Shown here: positions 23,172 through 34,681 of the stretch, in pieces
Position numbering within the stretch: the first letter of the stretch is position 1
Layout of the letters: the number at the start of each line of letters is the position of its first letter
NCBI GenBank assembly: GCA_963930655.1
Contig: OZ005617.1
Coordinates: forward strand, 18,278,068 to 18,342,067
Reading direction: 5' to 3'
Length of the DNA: 64,000 nucleotides
Origin: Myrica gale
Taxonomy: Eukaryota > Streptophyta > Magnoliopsida > Fagales > Myricaceae
Position numbers and translations under genes: made by a program
Notes under the pieces: generated by a model
Database searches by the model: none
Told to the model about the DNA's origin: nothing
What the model saw: the letters and a program-made list of their open reading frames with translations, nothing else

Positions 23172-24247
23172 CAAAATAAAAAATCAAAATTGTGTTCCAA
23201 CATAGTACAACGGGTTCAAACGCTCATTAGTACTACCGTTCGCTCGAGATCGCACGGATCCAAGCTTCTCGCTCGAAAGATAATGACCATCTTTCTCACT
23301 ATGTTTGAACAGTATAGAACGGTTTCACCTGACACTCTTCGAACATATTAAAACGGTAAAGAACGTGATTGTCAGCGAATGTTCGAATTGGAAAGAACGG
23401 TATCAAGCCAAAAAATGATGAACCTTTAATTTTTGTTTGGACGGAATAGACCAAGAATCACGCACCCGTCCAAACGGTAATATGTTTGTTCGAACGGAAT
23501 TTTTTGAGATAGCCAATCCATTTTATAGAAGTTAAAATAATCTTTAGATTTGGAAATTTGGAGATTTCATAGAAGTTAATTAAAGCGTTAGACCATTAAG
23601 AACAAAAGCACATTAAAAATTGACAACGGCAGACATGCAACAAGAGATCATACCATGATGAAGCACTTACTGTTTTTTTTCTAAGCAATAAATGCTAATA
23701 TTATTCAACAGGAAATGGAAATACAAACACCGGAGAAACCACAAAATGCAAGCGGAGAACACAAAGATCACAAGGGGCCAACTACAAGACCAAATGGGCA
23801 TATAGCCCGAAACATCAAAGAAAAATGATCAAATGATCATATATAGCAAAGGGATTGTGACACCCAAAGAACCAAGAGAACCAAAAACGGATCAAAGATC
23901 CATATCGAAGTTAAAAATCACAGGAGTCGGAGTCGGTCAGCAGAGGAGAGGATGCAAGCGTCGGCACCTCGATCCCACTTCGCTAACTTTTGTAGCTCGT
24001 TGTGCCATTTTTTTGAAGGTTTTGGCTGCGCTTGAAATATTAATACAAGGTATGTTAGAAAATCAAATTTATAGTTCGTACGTAGTTCCTGTAGTCCTAC
24101 TTCAATGTGTCTGAGTTGGTTTTGTCTGATTTGATTTTATCTGAGTTCGTGTAGTCCTAGTTCTTAGAATGTTATTTCTGAGTTGGTTTTGTTTGTTATG
24201 TTTTGTTGTACACGGCGTTGTGATTTTTTTTTCAAATTAAACCCAGG
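23172..24247. other. Unit-1 tail and unassigned sequence
   Basis: 23172-23300 matches 63660-63800 (CATTAGTACTACCGTTCGCT and CGCTCGAAAGATAATGA). From about 23640 there is an unassigned stretch (…caggaaatggaaatacaaacaccggagaaacc…) with no gene that I recognise. No splice or promoter context was identified. Confidence 0.3.
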
Positions 24248-25470
24248 TCATTCACAGAAGTGGAGATCTTCACAGAGGTCTTGGGGACGAAAGCGGGTTA
24301 TGTCCGTGGTTTAGGTCATTCAGTGCGGCAAGTTGAATCATCGTCCTCAGTGTTGTCCGTTGATCTGGCCGGAGATTAGAAGAGGCAAGAATCGAGATTG
24401 AGGAGATGAGGGCTAGACAGAAAGTATACGATGAGTTAGCTTTGAGGCAGACATAAATGGAGAGGGTGATGCGAGAGCAACAACAACATTTAATGGGGCA
24501 GAAGCAGCACTTAGAGGAGCAGCAACGGAAGCAACAAGCAGAGCAAGAACAGAGGCTCCAGCTATTGCAAGCAGAAATGTGCGAGCAGATGATGGAACAC
24601 GTAAGGAAAGTGACAGTGCATTTCACTCCTCGATGCAAATTTGGGTAGATTGTTTATTTCTGACTTGATTTTGATTATTTATTTTATTTACTCTTGAGTC
24701 GATTAGATATTTGTAGACCATTATTGATTTATACTATACTTAATATGATGTCTTCATATTCATGTATAATCTAATTTTAAATGCGTAATTAAATAAATTA
24801 AATTCGCAGATTTAATATTACAATTTAGGACGGTCCGGACGTTCGTCGTGATATTTCATTAATCCACACGTTACAAAATTAGCATCCGTACAGGTTACCC
24901 ATAACAACGTCCGGACGCTATTTCATTGTCCCCACGTCTGTTCTTGAGCTGTTCGCACATTATATTCGTGGCATTTTCTTTTTTCATAAAATAAAAACAA
25001 CCAGAGTCCACACACAAATACATTGTCCCCACTTCAACACGTTCTAGAGCCGTTCGCACATTATATTCGTTGTATTTTAAAAAATAAAAACAATAATTGT
25101 GCAGAGTAGCGTACGGACGAGAAATTTGCTGACGAAATTTACTTTTTGACATCGAAATTAACCCCTTGCGAACTGATACTACATATGTTCGCACGTGTTT
25201 TCCATGATGGAATTGATTTTGTCATGTAATAAATTGACGTTTGCACAAGACGTGCCACACAAAATGAAAATCCGTCCGAACTGTTTGAGTTGGCGTCCGA
25301 ACGCTAGTTCCTGAGGAAACTCAAAATTTTTCACCGAAGAATGAGGGTGACATGCTTCTTCTGTAAAACCCAGGTGTCAAAATATTTTTGACCGCAATGA
25401 GTTTTGGTGACAAATTATTAACTTTAGATGTCAAAAAAATTTGTCACCCAAACGATGTTTTCTTGTAATG
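24248..25470 (+). mobile_element. CACTA 3' end fragment with TNPA-like remnant
   Basis: 24248-24648 is the last part of a TNPA-like gene: FTEVEIFTEVLGTKAGYVRG, then a shifted frame with R-L-E-E-A-R-I-E-I-E-E-M-R-A-R-Q, then a stop, then a Gln-rich coiled coil MERVMREQQQHLMGQKQHLE ending PRCKFG. The 3' subterminal region follows with CGGTCCGGACG-type motifs and ends …GATGTTTTCTTGTAATG at 25470. Sequence upstream of 24248 does not continue the gene; the matching 5' portion lies on the opposite strand at 25908-27189. Confidence 0.75.
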
Positions 25471-25907
25471 GTAGGGTCTTTGATTTATTAGGCACTGCAC
25501 CAAATGAAGTTATGTCTCTATATAGAAAATAATTACAGCTGAAATCTCTTTAACGATACCATCATCAAGGGATAATCTAGCATTGATGTTTTTTAGGTTC
25601 TGCATGCTAGCCTTGTTCCTCTTTTCTTCTAGTAAGGAGAGGTTGGTGCTAAGGTCATCATTATTCTGTTCGGCGTTGTGATTACTTACCCTGTTGGTAT
25701 GGACACCCATTTCTACTGGGACCATAGCTTCTGTGCCGCAGGCCAGGCTGAACGGTGTCTCTATTGTAGGAGTGTGAGCTGTTATTCGGTAGGCCCATAG
25801 GATTCCTGGAAGTTCTTCTGCCCATGCTCCTTTCCTGTTGTCGAGCTTAGCTTTGAACATGTTAACAATCATCCGGTTTGTAACCTCTACTTGCCTATTA
25901 GCCTATT
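25471..25907 (-). pseudogene. Ty3/gypsy integrase C-terminal fragment
   Basis: The minus-strand frame reads V-E-V-T-N-R-M-I-V-N-M-F-K-A-K-L and G-A-W-A-E-E-L-P-G-I-L-W-A-Y-R, then E-T-P-F-S-L-A-C-G-T-E-A-M-V-P-V-E. This is the end of the integrase core and C-terminal region of plant Ty3/gypsy polyproteins. The DDE catalytic core is not present. Its N-terminal partner lies at 27190-27690, with a CACTA piece between them. Confidence 0.82.
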
Positions 25908-27189
25908 CTAGCGGTTGATTTCACTCATTCTCTAAAATACATATCTATTGAGTTTGTAAAAAAACGAATTAGTGTCAGCGTAAATAAAAATATTAGAATA
26001 AATATTTCTACTTGAAATTCTTCAGTACTAAATAATTTGCATATAGGATCCCATTCTTCCTTTTTCATGTTGGGGTACGGATGCTCTAATGCTTCTTCTT
26101 TGGTGGGAAAAAAATCGTAGTACTGGTGCATTATGTTCCGATGCGTCCTGTACCTTGTGTTCATTGTAGACATCACAGTGTTGCGATCCTCTGGCCGACC
26201 ATAATCCAGGTTGAAGTCATCTTGAAATGAACCGTGTTAATATAATTAAACAATAATTTATTAAAAAACGTCTGATTTTAATTAAGTTACACTTACAAAT
26301 ACTTTGTTCATGACGAAAGACTTAACCTCATCGGGAACTTTGGACCAGTTGACCACACCGAACGGGACATATGATCGCACGATCGAGCCAATATGACTAG
26401 AAAGCATCGAAGATGCCTTGTCATCAAAACCCGTACAACCATCGAGAATATGGACGCTCAGCTTTCCTGCAATATGAGTCTTCTCTAATGCAAGCCCACG
26501 CTTCCTACCACTTACATGTCTAATCCCAGAGGTGGCTATACATGAGCAAAAACGTTATTAACTTAAAACACAAGCACCTAATTACATGTATTTAAAAAAT
26601 TAACATTAAAGTTAGTTTGAAATACTTACACGCACAACTACTTTGCGGGGTGCCCCGCGGGTTGACCGATGCAGGAGATGGTAAATCATCGTCTACTCCA
26701 TTCGAAGTAGTCGTAATTGCATTTGCAGGAGTCACAACTGCTCTAGGTTGGTCTGATCGCAAGCACCAACAGATCTAGCACCTGAATCACAATGAAGACG
26801 TTTTTCTCCAGCTGCCATGACGACGTCTTGTGACTGCACACACAAAACAAGTGAAAAACTCTATTATTGTGAGAGAAATAAAATATCAATGTGTGAAATA
26901 AGCATAACATAAACAACATAGATTCGTAAAATCACTTTAATAATCAGACTCAGACTCTTCGGAGCTATCACTATCCTCAATATCATCACACAACTCGTCA
27001 TCACTGTCCGATATAGATGTAGCACGACGTCGTGTCTCAATGTCATCAGTGACGTGCAGAGGCGGATCGACGTCGCGCCTACTCAACGAAATCATGTTGA
27101 AATTACTGAAATCTATAAAAAGAGAAACTGACACGTTTTCTTGGTATGCTTCCGGGATCGACGCTCCTGCCCTCTCTTCTTGGTTTGGC
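25908..27189 (-). mobile_element. CACTA fragment: TNPD tail plus TNPA 5' exons
   Basis: Minus strand, in order: an EAYQEN exon (about 27170-27140), the TNPD acidic tail ending ESESDY (about 27080-26942), TNPA exon 1 from about 26818 (MAAGEKRLHCDSGARSVGAC, then frameshifted), an exon about 26539-26300 (GKLSVHILDGCTGFDDKASS… WSKVPDEVKSFVMNKVF, GTAAGT donor), and an exon about 26220-26020 (NTVMSTMNTRYRTHRNIMHQ, then KKEEWDPICKLFSTEEFQ). This copy keeps the Trp that is a stop in the copy at 1-2937. It stops abruptly at about 25908 inside the next exon, at the junction with gypsy sequence. Confidence 0.75.
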
Positions 27190-27690
27190 GGTCCTGTCCT
27201 TTTTACAAGTGAAAAAGCACCTACGATGTTGATTTCCCATTTTGAGAAGGGCCATGGGGAACTAATAGGGGTCATGTTTTTCGCCGGCAATCATTGGATG
27301 GTTGCGTTGCACTGACACTTATCTCAACTTTTGACCATGGCCATGGAGTCTTTTAGCACGGTTGGCCAATAGTACCCTGCTCGGATGGCTTTGTTGGCAA
27401 ATGACCGCCCTCCTGAGTGATTCCCACATATCCCTTCATGGATCTCGCGGAGGACATAGTCTGCTTTAGGGGGAGCCAAGCATCGAAGGAGGGGACCGAA
27501 GAAACTTCGTTTGTAAAGCTCGTTCAATTGCATCGTGTACGAAGCAGCCTGTATTCGTACATTTCGAGCCTCTACCCTTTCGGCCGGGAGTTCTCCAGTA
27601 AAGAGAAATTGGTTGATTGATGTGCCCCACCATTCCCCCTGGTTTATCTGCCACAACGTGTGTTCTAAGCAAATAGAAGGTTTATCCATG
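27190..27690 (-). pseudogene. Ty3/gypsy pol fragment: integrase zinc-binding region
   Basis: The minus-strand frame has W-G-T-S-I-N-Q-F-L-F-T-G-E-L-P, then L-Y-K-R-S-F-F-G-P-L-L-R-C-L and Y-V-L-R-E-I-H-E-G-I-C-G-N-H-S-G-G-R. It continues A-G-Y-Y-W-P-T and, after a break, P-I-S-S-P-W-P-F-S-K-W-E-I-N-I-V-G-A-F. This is the RNase H-integrase linker, the HHCC zinc-binding region and the start of the integrase core of a plant Ty3/gypsy element. It ends where CACTA sequence begins (about 27189). Confidence 0.85.
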
Positions 27691-30492
27691 TGTTATAGTG
27701 GGACATCCACATGGCTCCACATTATCAGGGTCCTTCCTATTCAAATCGTGGTCTTTGCCTATGCTATGGACCTCTCAGCCCGTGTCCTATTCTTCATGGA
27801 ACGCTTCTTCTTCCCCATATACCTTTCCATTGGATACATCCACCGATACTTCTCGAGGCAAGTGGACCGCTAAATGAACCATTACAGTGAAAAATGATGG
27901 GGAAAATATGTGCTCCAACTTACAGAGGATCATCCGATATCTTTTTGCAACTGCTTTACAACCTCCACTTTTACAGTTCTAGAACACAAGTCCCTAAAGA
28001 ATAAGTTTAGTTCCATCAACACTGTACATACTTCTTGGTCCAAAAACCCATGTATCATCGCCGGTAACAGTCGTTGCAACATAAAGTGACAATCATGGCT
28101 TTACATACCCAATACATTGCATTTTTTCTCATTCACGCATCGGGATATATTAACTGCGTACCCCTTAGGAAACTTCACGTCCTTCAACCACTGACAACAT
28201 TTCTTACGCTCCTCTTTTGTGAGCGTGAAAGACGCATGAGACATGACCTCGTGTTGACCCTGCACTTGTAGATGTAACTTTTTCTTTATTCCTATTAATG
28301 CCAAATCTCTCCGAGCACTCACATTATCCTTCATTTTCCCATCAATGCTTAGCAAAGTCTCTAACACATTATCATAGATATTCTTTTCTATATACATCAC
28401 GTCCAAAATCTGAATCCTCCAAAATATCACCAATACTCCCGCCTCAGCTCCTTGAAGTCAGCTACGTAAACCTCATGCTCCACTGTGATTGATCGGCTCA
28501 GGAACTCAGCCTGCTGCTGGGCCAGCCGCTCCTCCTGCTTCATGTAATCCTCCCGACTCTGAGGATCCTTCTGCGCAGAGCTCCCGGCAAATGAGGTAGA
28601 TGACAAATGGTGACGTTTAGACATTTTTTAATATGTAAAAAACAAAAAATGTCAAGGATTTACCTTCCGCATGGTGTTACATACCGTTCACACATCATCA
28701 AAATACAATCCGGACATCTCATTTAATGTCTTAATGCTATGTAAAACGACTTAGTTTTATTGAATAAACGTGAGAATGTTATCAAAACCGTCTGCAACAA
28801 AAATAATCATTAAAAAAAATTCTAATATGTGTATATATCCTAAATAAAATGACAACGTATATCTGAAACACATCCTAACGCACAAACAAATCTGTTGGAT
28901 TGGCTAATGAAACTACATAGTTTTTGTAAATTTATGTGCATACGGCTAAAGCATCGTTCGCAACCAAATTTCTGTTAAGAAATTTTTTTTAACATATACG
29001 TATAGATCATCAACCAATCGACAGCGTATATGGGAAAAAAGTCCACACGCAAATTAAGTCGTCCGAACGTGTGGTAAAATGACATAGTTTATTTAACAGA
29101 CGTGTGCACGATAGAATAAGTGTCCGCAACAAAAATACTCCTACACAAATAAATTTTTAACATGTGTATATAGCCTTGGCAACACGACAGTCTATAACAG
29201 CATAACATCCGCACGTGAAAATGGACTGTCCGAACGTAATGTAAAAAAACAACGTAGTTTAAAAAATATAAAGATAAGTAAGTATCTTAAAATAAACAAC
29301 GGTGTATAATGTACAACGTCGTCCGCACAGAATATCAAACCATCCGCACGTTTTAATTAAAACGGTAACGTTCTCGAATATAACCCTAGAAAATTTAAAA
29401 TTATCAGCCCGTCCGGACCTGTCGTGGGGTAGATGACAGAGTCGACTCAGCCATGGCCGGTCTATCTCCCACCTCCGAAATTCCCCCAAACCAACATCAA
29501 ACAACACAAAATTATAGCCTAAACAATCCTACAACATCATGCAATTCATATCAATACAAATATGGGCCATCAAACAACTGTAGTGGCCGAAAATCCTTCA
29601 TAAAAATTTCTACATAAATAAGTTAAAAACACGATTTTTATGCAAAAAAAACCAGGTAAAAGCATGAGAAACGTACCTGAATACGAAGAACACAACGAAA
29701 ATGAAAGACTGCTGGACGAGAAACGTGAATGTAGGTTGGAAAATTGAGATAAACTGCAGGTGTAAAAATTTTGATTTACGTAAAATGACGTTCATATGAC
29801 TTCTATTCGACTTTAATATTCGTCCTCTCTTTTTGGACGGGACATTCGCGTCCGTTCAGATTTACCATTTTCCATGTGGACCAATAAGATTCATCCGCAT
29901 TAAATTCCAAATCCTGAACGATTAGCAAAATCTTTTCGAAATGAAGGTGTCCGAACGTGATGAGTATGTGCGGACGGTCAGACGTCTGTAACATGCAATG
30001 TGGAGTACCACCATTAACCGAAATTATTGCCACACGAGTCCGGACGGTATGTTAGCGCGTGGATGTCGTCTGTTGTTCTCCTCGTTCTTCTAAAACAGAT
30101 GAGTGTCAATAATGCGCGGACTGTTGCATATGTTCAGACGTCTATGTCAGATTGTGCGGACGATTACGCAGATTTTCTGACGATTTTTTACCTGCATCAC
30201 TGACAGGTGACAACGGTGTTTTGTCACCCAAAATATGTGCGCACGTCTTCACCTACCGTGCAGACGTATTTGCAGTTGCTAACGAATGTTTTTAGTCACG
30301 AATATATGACGTTTTGAATTTTTTCAACCCTGAATACTATCCGAACGGTCTTTAATGACGTCATGACGTTTTTGTAATTCCTGGCACACTTTGGGTAACA
30401 ATTTTTATTTTGATATAGAGGGCCATGATTCGGTGACAAAATTTGTTTTGACACCCGAAAATTTGACACCTAAGATCAATTTTCTTGTAGTG
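27691..30492 (-). mobile_element. CACTA 5' portion with terminus and TNPD remnant
   Basis: The 5' terminus is at 30492 (reverse reads CACTACAAGAAAATTGATC), followed inward by a long subterminal region rich in GTCCGAACG/CGTCCGGAC variants (about 28700-30490). The first coding piece, 28624-28427, is the beginning of a transposon protein (MSKRHHLSSTSFAGSSAQKD… EHEVYVADFKELRREYW). It is joined out of frame by a deletion to a TNPD-like region, and the element is then interrupted by gypsy sequence at about 27690. Confidence 0.78.
27760..28433 (-). pseudogene. TNPD-like CACTA transposase remnant (tnp2 type)
   Basis: Pieces read D-V-M-Y-I-E-K-N-I-Y-D-N-V-L-E-T-L-L, then A-R-R-D-L-A-L-I-G-I-K-K-K-L-H, then H-D-C-H-F-M-L-Q-R-L-L-P, and after frameshifts P-S-F-F-T-V-M-V-H-L-A-V-H-L and R-W-M-Y-P-M-E-R-Y-M. 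These motifs, in this order, are typical of the C-terminal half of plant En/Spm TNPD proteins (region before and including DUF4218). The catalytic N-terminal part is missing. Confidence 0.72.
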
Positions 30493-30704
30493 AGTGCATG
30501 ACATGCATTTGGATGAAGAGAAACATTGTCTTATGCAGGAAAAAAAACAAATAAAAAGCTTTACCCGGCTCACAAGGCAAAAGTCAAGCTTGAGCTGGAA
30601 TACCACGACTTGTGAAAATTTAGTGGGGGATCGAGGACCGTGTCCACCCATAACTGAAGATGGTAGCTATCGCTTAAAAAAAAAGAAAAAAAGAAGAAAA
30701 GAAG

Positions 30705-30815
30705 ATGGCGAGCTATCAAGTAGTCCACTACCATTGTATTTTATTTGATTGCATTTTCCGTCTTTGCTATAATGATGTTGCGCCCCGAGAAATCACCGGA
30801 GTTCTTCCACACACT
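30705..30815 (+). pseudogene. Small secreted peptide gene, copy 2 (exon-1 remnant)
   Basis: Preceded by a recognisable promoter block ('ccggctcacaaggc', 'gagctggaataccacgacttgtgaaa'). The exon is recognisable by 'ccactaccattgtattttat', 'gcccc gagaaatcac' and 'cacaca…cagtaatttc', but carries small indels and has lost the GTGAGT donor. No exon 2 follows before unit 2 begins at 30993. Confidence 0.65.
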
Positions 30816-31291
30816 CAGTAATTTCCTATTAACTAATTATATCATCGGGAAATCTTGCGCGATCTGCTCTTCATCCAATAATTGTTCATAGGAGAAGCAT
30901 TAAATGCTATAGGCCACTAATAGGCGTCTCTCTCTGTTTAATTTGGACCAATCAATGCGACTAATATATGATTGCAAGAAGGGAATTTGCTAGATGTTGT
31001 AATATTATTGACATTAAAATGCATATTCCACCATTTATAAATATGTCTGTGCAGTAATATGCTTGGAAACTAGGGCTTGTGGATAAACTCTACATTTTGA
31101 TAACATGATAATCACGTCCGTAGACTTGCAGCAAGTCTCCATTCGAAGATGGGTTTTTGGGGTTGTTCGATTATCAACTCAAGTTTCGCAAAGACTACTG
31201 CACATATGGTGGAAAATACAGAGGGCAAGCAAATATAAAAGTTTCTTTGCGCTGTTCATCTGCCTCTCTATTTTCATTGAAGCGGTACCAA

Positions 31292-32486
31292 GTCCAGTGG
31301 CGTATCTAGGATATAGACTGAGTGGGGTCGAATTTCTAAGGAAAAATAATCAAAAAAAAAATTTCCACATAATGTAAAAAGTGCCTTAAAATTACAATAT
31401 CGCAAGTTAAGAACTAAAAATATTAAAAATAATGAATTACACTTATCCATACCAAGAAACAATTTATAACCCGTGTTTTACAAACAATTTATCTATAACA
31501 GTTTTTAAAAACTGGTAGCATGTGTCAGTAACATGTTCCACACCAAGAAATCGTTCCATCACCTATCCACTTTTGTTCACATGTCTCAAAACCACTGTCA
31601 TTTGCTCATTCACTGAAGTATCTCGAGATTCATCAACCATAAGACAAAAAAATTCATCCTTAATGTCTTTAATGATAGAAAGTGTGGTATGTACTGCACA
31701 AGTCAATAGATTTATGCAACTCTAGGCCAGAAATAATATCATCCAAACTCAAGAAAGGGCGAGATCTTTTTGAACTAGAATCCTCATTAGAAGTAGTAGC
31801 CATATTAGGAGTATTAGACGACTCAATGCTTCGTGGATTTTTTTTTATCAAAAATCTATCCATTATCTAAAAAGAACAAAACAAAACAAAATGTCCATCA
31901 GCATATGGGGAAGACAATTCTTAACACCCATCAATAATTATGGAGTTTGATGCCTATATGAAGATAATGAATTTTCTTCTGTCAAAAAGTATTGGTGCAC
32001 TCAGCTATTTCTCGTTAAAAAAAACCTCAATAATAAATTAGATTAATAAAAAATAGTATTTATGTGCTTTCCTTTCTAATTGACAAATGATAAATTAGTG
32101 AGGACCTACTTAATTTATGTATTAGTGCAGTTAAAGTGATAATGGACCAGTGAGAGGGACTGCTGAGGCGTGAGGGAGAAACGGAGAGATCGCAGAGTGA
32201 GAGAGAGAGACGTGAGTATTTTTTTTAAAAAAAAATCAGAGCGTGCAACAGCGTAATTCCACCCTCTGATTTTTTTTAAAAATTAAGCAATTAGGCTACA
32301 CAAACTGGGCCAGTAGGTGTGCCCCCGCTGGCCCAGTTCCGTCCCCACTGGCCTTGGAAGTAGGCTGAGGCGGCTGGGCCAGTGGGGGCGGGCCTGCTTC
32401 TTAATAACCAAAAAAAAATTTCGCAAAAGATTTTTGGAGCCAGTGGGAGCGGCCACCCCCGCCCGCACCCCCTTGGATCCGCCCAT
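31292..32486. mobile_element. hAT element, internally deleted (TTF-type/DUF4371 family)
   Basis: The left end carries CAGTGGCGTATCTAGGA and the right end …TTGGATCCGCCCAT. Flanked by the perfect 8-bp repeat GGTACCAA (31284-31291, 32487-32494), the length expected for hAT. Unit 1 has the uninterrupted site at about 18026. On the minus strand it encodes the start of a transposase-like protein (MDRFLIKKNPRSIESSNTPN, 31863 down), and further left parts like V-D-E-S-R-D-T-S-V-N-E-Q-M-T-V-V-L-R of the DUF4371 domain. The catalytic core and C-terminal dimerisation domain are missing, so the copy is non-autonomous. Confidence 0.85.
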
Positions 32487-33038
32487 GGTACCAACCAGCC
32501 CAGAAGTATAATGAAAGCAAAGGACAGGCGTTTACGGTCATGATGATCAGTGGCGACTTGCAGCAAGTCTCCATTTGAAGATGGGTTTGTGGGGTTGTTC
32601 GATTATCAACTCAAGTTTCGCAAAGACTATTGCACATATGGTGGAAAATACAGAGGGCAAGCAAATATAAAAGATTCTTTGCGCTGTTCATCTGCCTCTC
32701 TATTTTCATTGAAAGGGTACCAACCCACCCGGAAGAATAATGAAAGCAAAGGACAGGCGTTTATGGTCATGATGATCAGTGGCGGCACCAGGAATTTTTC
32801 ATTTGATTCCAATTGGGTGGCAAGAAGAAGCTTTTGATTGGACAGCGACATGTTTGTTCTCAGTACTAGGCTGCCAGCCCAACTCCACTCTCTTCTTTTT
32901 GGTCAAGTTCACGTTAGGAGTATCCCATATTTCCATGACCACTTATAAAGTGGTGGACTGTTGGTCAACAAGAAAAAAGAAAAAGAAAAAAGAGGTGTGT
33001 TGGTCGTCTGCCTCTCTATTTTCCACGTAGCGGATACC

Positions 33039-33156
33039 TGTTGTGTGGTCTTAGACCTTCTCAATCCCAAAAGTTAGCTTAAGAGGTGAAACTTTCTCTC
33101 ACACTTATAAATTAACCACCAACCCCTTTCACAATCGATGTGGGACAACTCTAACA
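33039..33156 (+). mobile_element. 118-bp solo LTR in unit 2
   Basis: TGTTGTG…CTCTAACA between perfect ATACC duplications (33034-33038, 33157-33161). Same insertion as 18574-18691, so it occurred before units 1 and 2 separated. Confidence 0.8.
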
Positions 33157-33364
33157 ATACCAACTCACCCGGAAGTCTAATGCAAGCAAAGGACAAGAAT
33201 TTACAGGTCAAGAGTGGCGGCATAAGAGTTTCTCATTTGATTTCAGTTGGATGTGGCAAGAAGTTGCTTCTGGTTGTACAATGTACTTTTTAATTCTCAG
33301 TGCCAACCCAACCCAACCCCACTCTCTACTTTTGGTGAAGTAATTGGCTGAAGTTGAACTCGGA

Positions 33365-33670
33365 TGTAGCTGTCGGTCCAAATGGATCTTACGTACATAG
33401 CAATATTAGTAAGAGATTCTTCAAGTTCCTTTTATATGACTTATATGGAACGCTTAGCTGCTATGAACCCCGTTGTTGGTGAGACTTCTGCTTTGACAAA
33501 GGCAATTGAGTTGGCGCATAGCAAAAAATGGAGAAAATTTCTTTTGAATATCACTCTCTTGTATTGTGCAGAGATGCGTTGTCGTCTGATCCACCAGTCT
33601 GTTGGGCAATATCTAGGATGGTTGAACATTTAAGAAGTTGTTTGGTGGAGTTTAGTAAAAGGAAAGTTGC
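33365..33670 (+). pseudogene. LINE-type RNase H fragment in unit 2
   Basis: Duplicate of 18896-19202, with V-A-V-G-P-N-G-S-Y-V and N-P-V-V-G-E-T-S-A-L-T-K-A-I-E-L-A. The early in-frame stop and the frameshift are shared, so decay began before the duplication. Confidence 0.5.
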
Positions 33671-33871
33671 TTGGGTATATTAAAGTACTAATATACTAAA
33701 AAAAGGAAGGTTGATTTCATCATATTGATACCTAGTGTACATCACCAAAATTGAGAGCAACAATTAAGGCTAGAAAACAAAAAAAAAAGAAACAAACAAA
33801 GTCTTCAGCGGCTCACATAAGCCAAAATACAAGCTAGCTTGAGTTGGAATATCCGGACTTGTGAAATGCTC

Positions 33872-33878
33872 TATTTAA
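33872..33878 (+). promoter_or_regulatory. TATA box of peptide gene copy 3
   Basis: TATTTAA within 'gctctatttaaggg', 44 bp upstream of the ATG at 33916; the same spacing is found in copy 5. It sits in a block conserved between units (from 'tcttcagcggctcacataag' to the start codon), which suggests a functional promoter. Confidence 0.6.
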
Positions 33879-33915
33879 GGGAAAATGACTACCAAGTTCT
33901 CCACTACAACTCACG

Positions 33916-34681
33916 ATGGCTACCAAGTTCTCCACAACTATTCTATTTTGTTTGATTGCATTTCTCGTCTTTGCCAATCATAATGTTGCGCCCCGACAAA
34001 TCACGGAGGTTCCTCAACACAGTGAGTAGTTTCAATCTAGTTAACTTTTTTTTTTCTTAGCAATTTCACTGATCTGCTAACTTATATCATAAGAAATATT
34101 GCGATCTCGTATTAATAGTTTTCCCTTTTCATTATTTCTAGGGGTGGAACAAAAATTTAATTTCTCTTTTTATTGCCTTCTAGCATCATTACCATTGTTT
34201 AGGCTATATTTGTTTTCTGATTTTAAAAACATTGTTTATCTCAAAACAAGATTTCATCTAGACATTATTTTTAATCTTAAAACTACTGTCAATCGCCAAT
34301 AAAATTTTCTATATCATCATTAATCTTACGTTTTTTTGTTACAAAAATAACATAAAGACCAAAACATAACTTTCACAAAACATAATACAGATTTCCTCTA
34401 ACAAAAAATTAATTTCTTTGTAAATATATTTGATACTTTCCCAATCTTCAAAAGAAAACACAAAAAAATACACCTCCAAAATTTTCATAATGATTATATA
34501 GAAAAAAAATATCTCATTTCAAATTAATTTCTTCCATTATTTATTTCATTTGGCCTTTTTGGCAGAAGAAACGGATGAAGAAATGATTGGCCATAAGCCG
34601 TTCTGTCCACCTACTTGGCACGTGCCGAAAGACCCCCCGAGGGATTGTCATCACCCTCTCAATCAAGCGGGCCTTCCGTAG
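33916..34681 (+). CDS. Small secreted two-Cys peptide, copy 3 (intact)
   Basis: Two exons, 33916-34021 and 34566-34681, with GTGAGT…TTTTTGGCAG splice sites around a 544-bp AT-rich intron; 73 residues. Exon 1 gives MATKFSTTILFCLIAFLVFA (signal peptide) then N-H-N-V-A-P-R-Q-I-T-E-V-P-Q-H. Exon 2 gives KETDEEMIGHKPFCPPTWHV, then P-K-D-P-P-R-D-C-H-H-P-L-N-Q-A-G-L-P and a stop. The tail has two cysteines 14 residues apart, is rich in Pro, and ends in the conserved QAG-L-P. Start chosen at 33916 because its context is strong (A at -3, G at +4) and it opens the signal peptide. An upstream ATG at 33885 opens a different, overlapping frame. I do not recognise the family: it lacks RALF, CLE, CEP, PSY and SCOOP (S-x-S) hallmarks. 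A secreted signalling or defence peptide is inference. Confidence 0.75.

Larger units (their letters stand above)
17733..23600 (+). repeat. Segmental duplication, unit 1
   Basis: Begins 'gatgttgtaatgttattgac' and matches unit 2 (from 30993) almost base for base through the tandem repeat, the solo LTR, the RNase H fragment, and the peptide-gene promoter, exon 1, intron and downstream sequence. Unit 3 (59690-64000) matches the later part. Unit 1 has two insertions the others lack: a DUF1118-bearing block inside peptide exon 2, and the long-TIR element at 22351-23171. Beyond about 23300 the shared 'cgctcgaaagataatga' block (also at 63750) fades out. Confidence 0.85.

Noticed and set aside
33916-34681. 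Peptide as a SCOOP, CLE, CEP, RALF or defensin
   Set aside because: No S-x-S pair, no CLE/CEP end motif, no RALF YISY/RRXL features, and only two cysteines in the tail, too few for a defensin.
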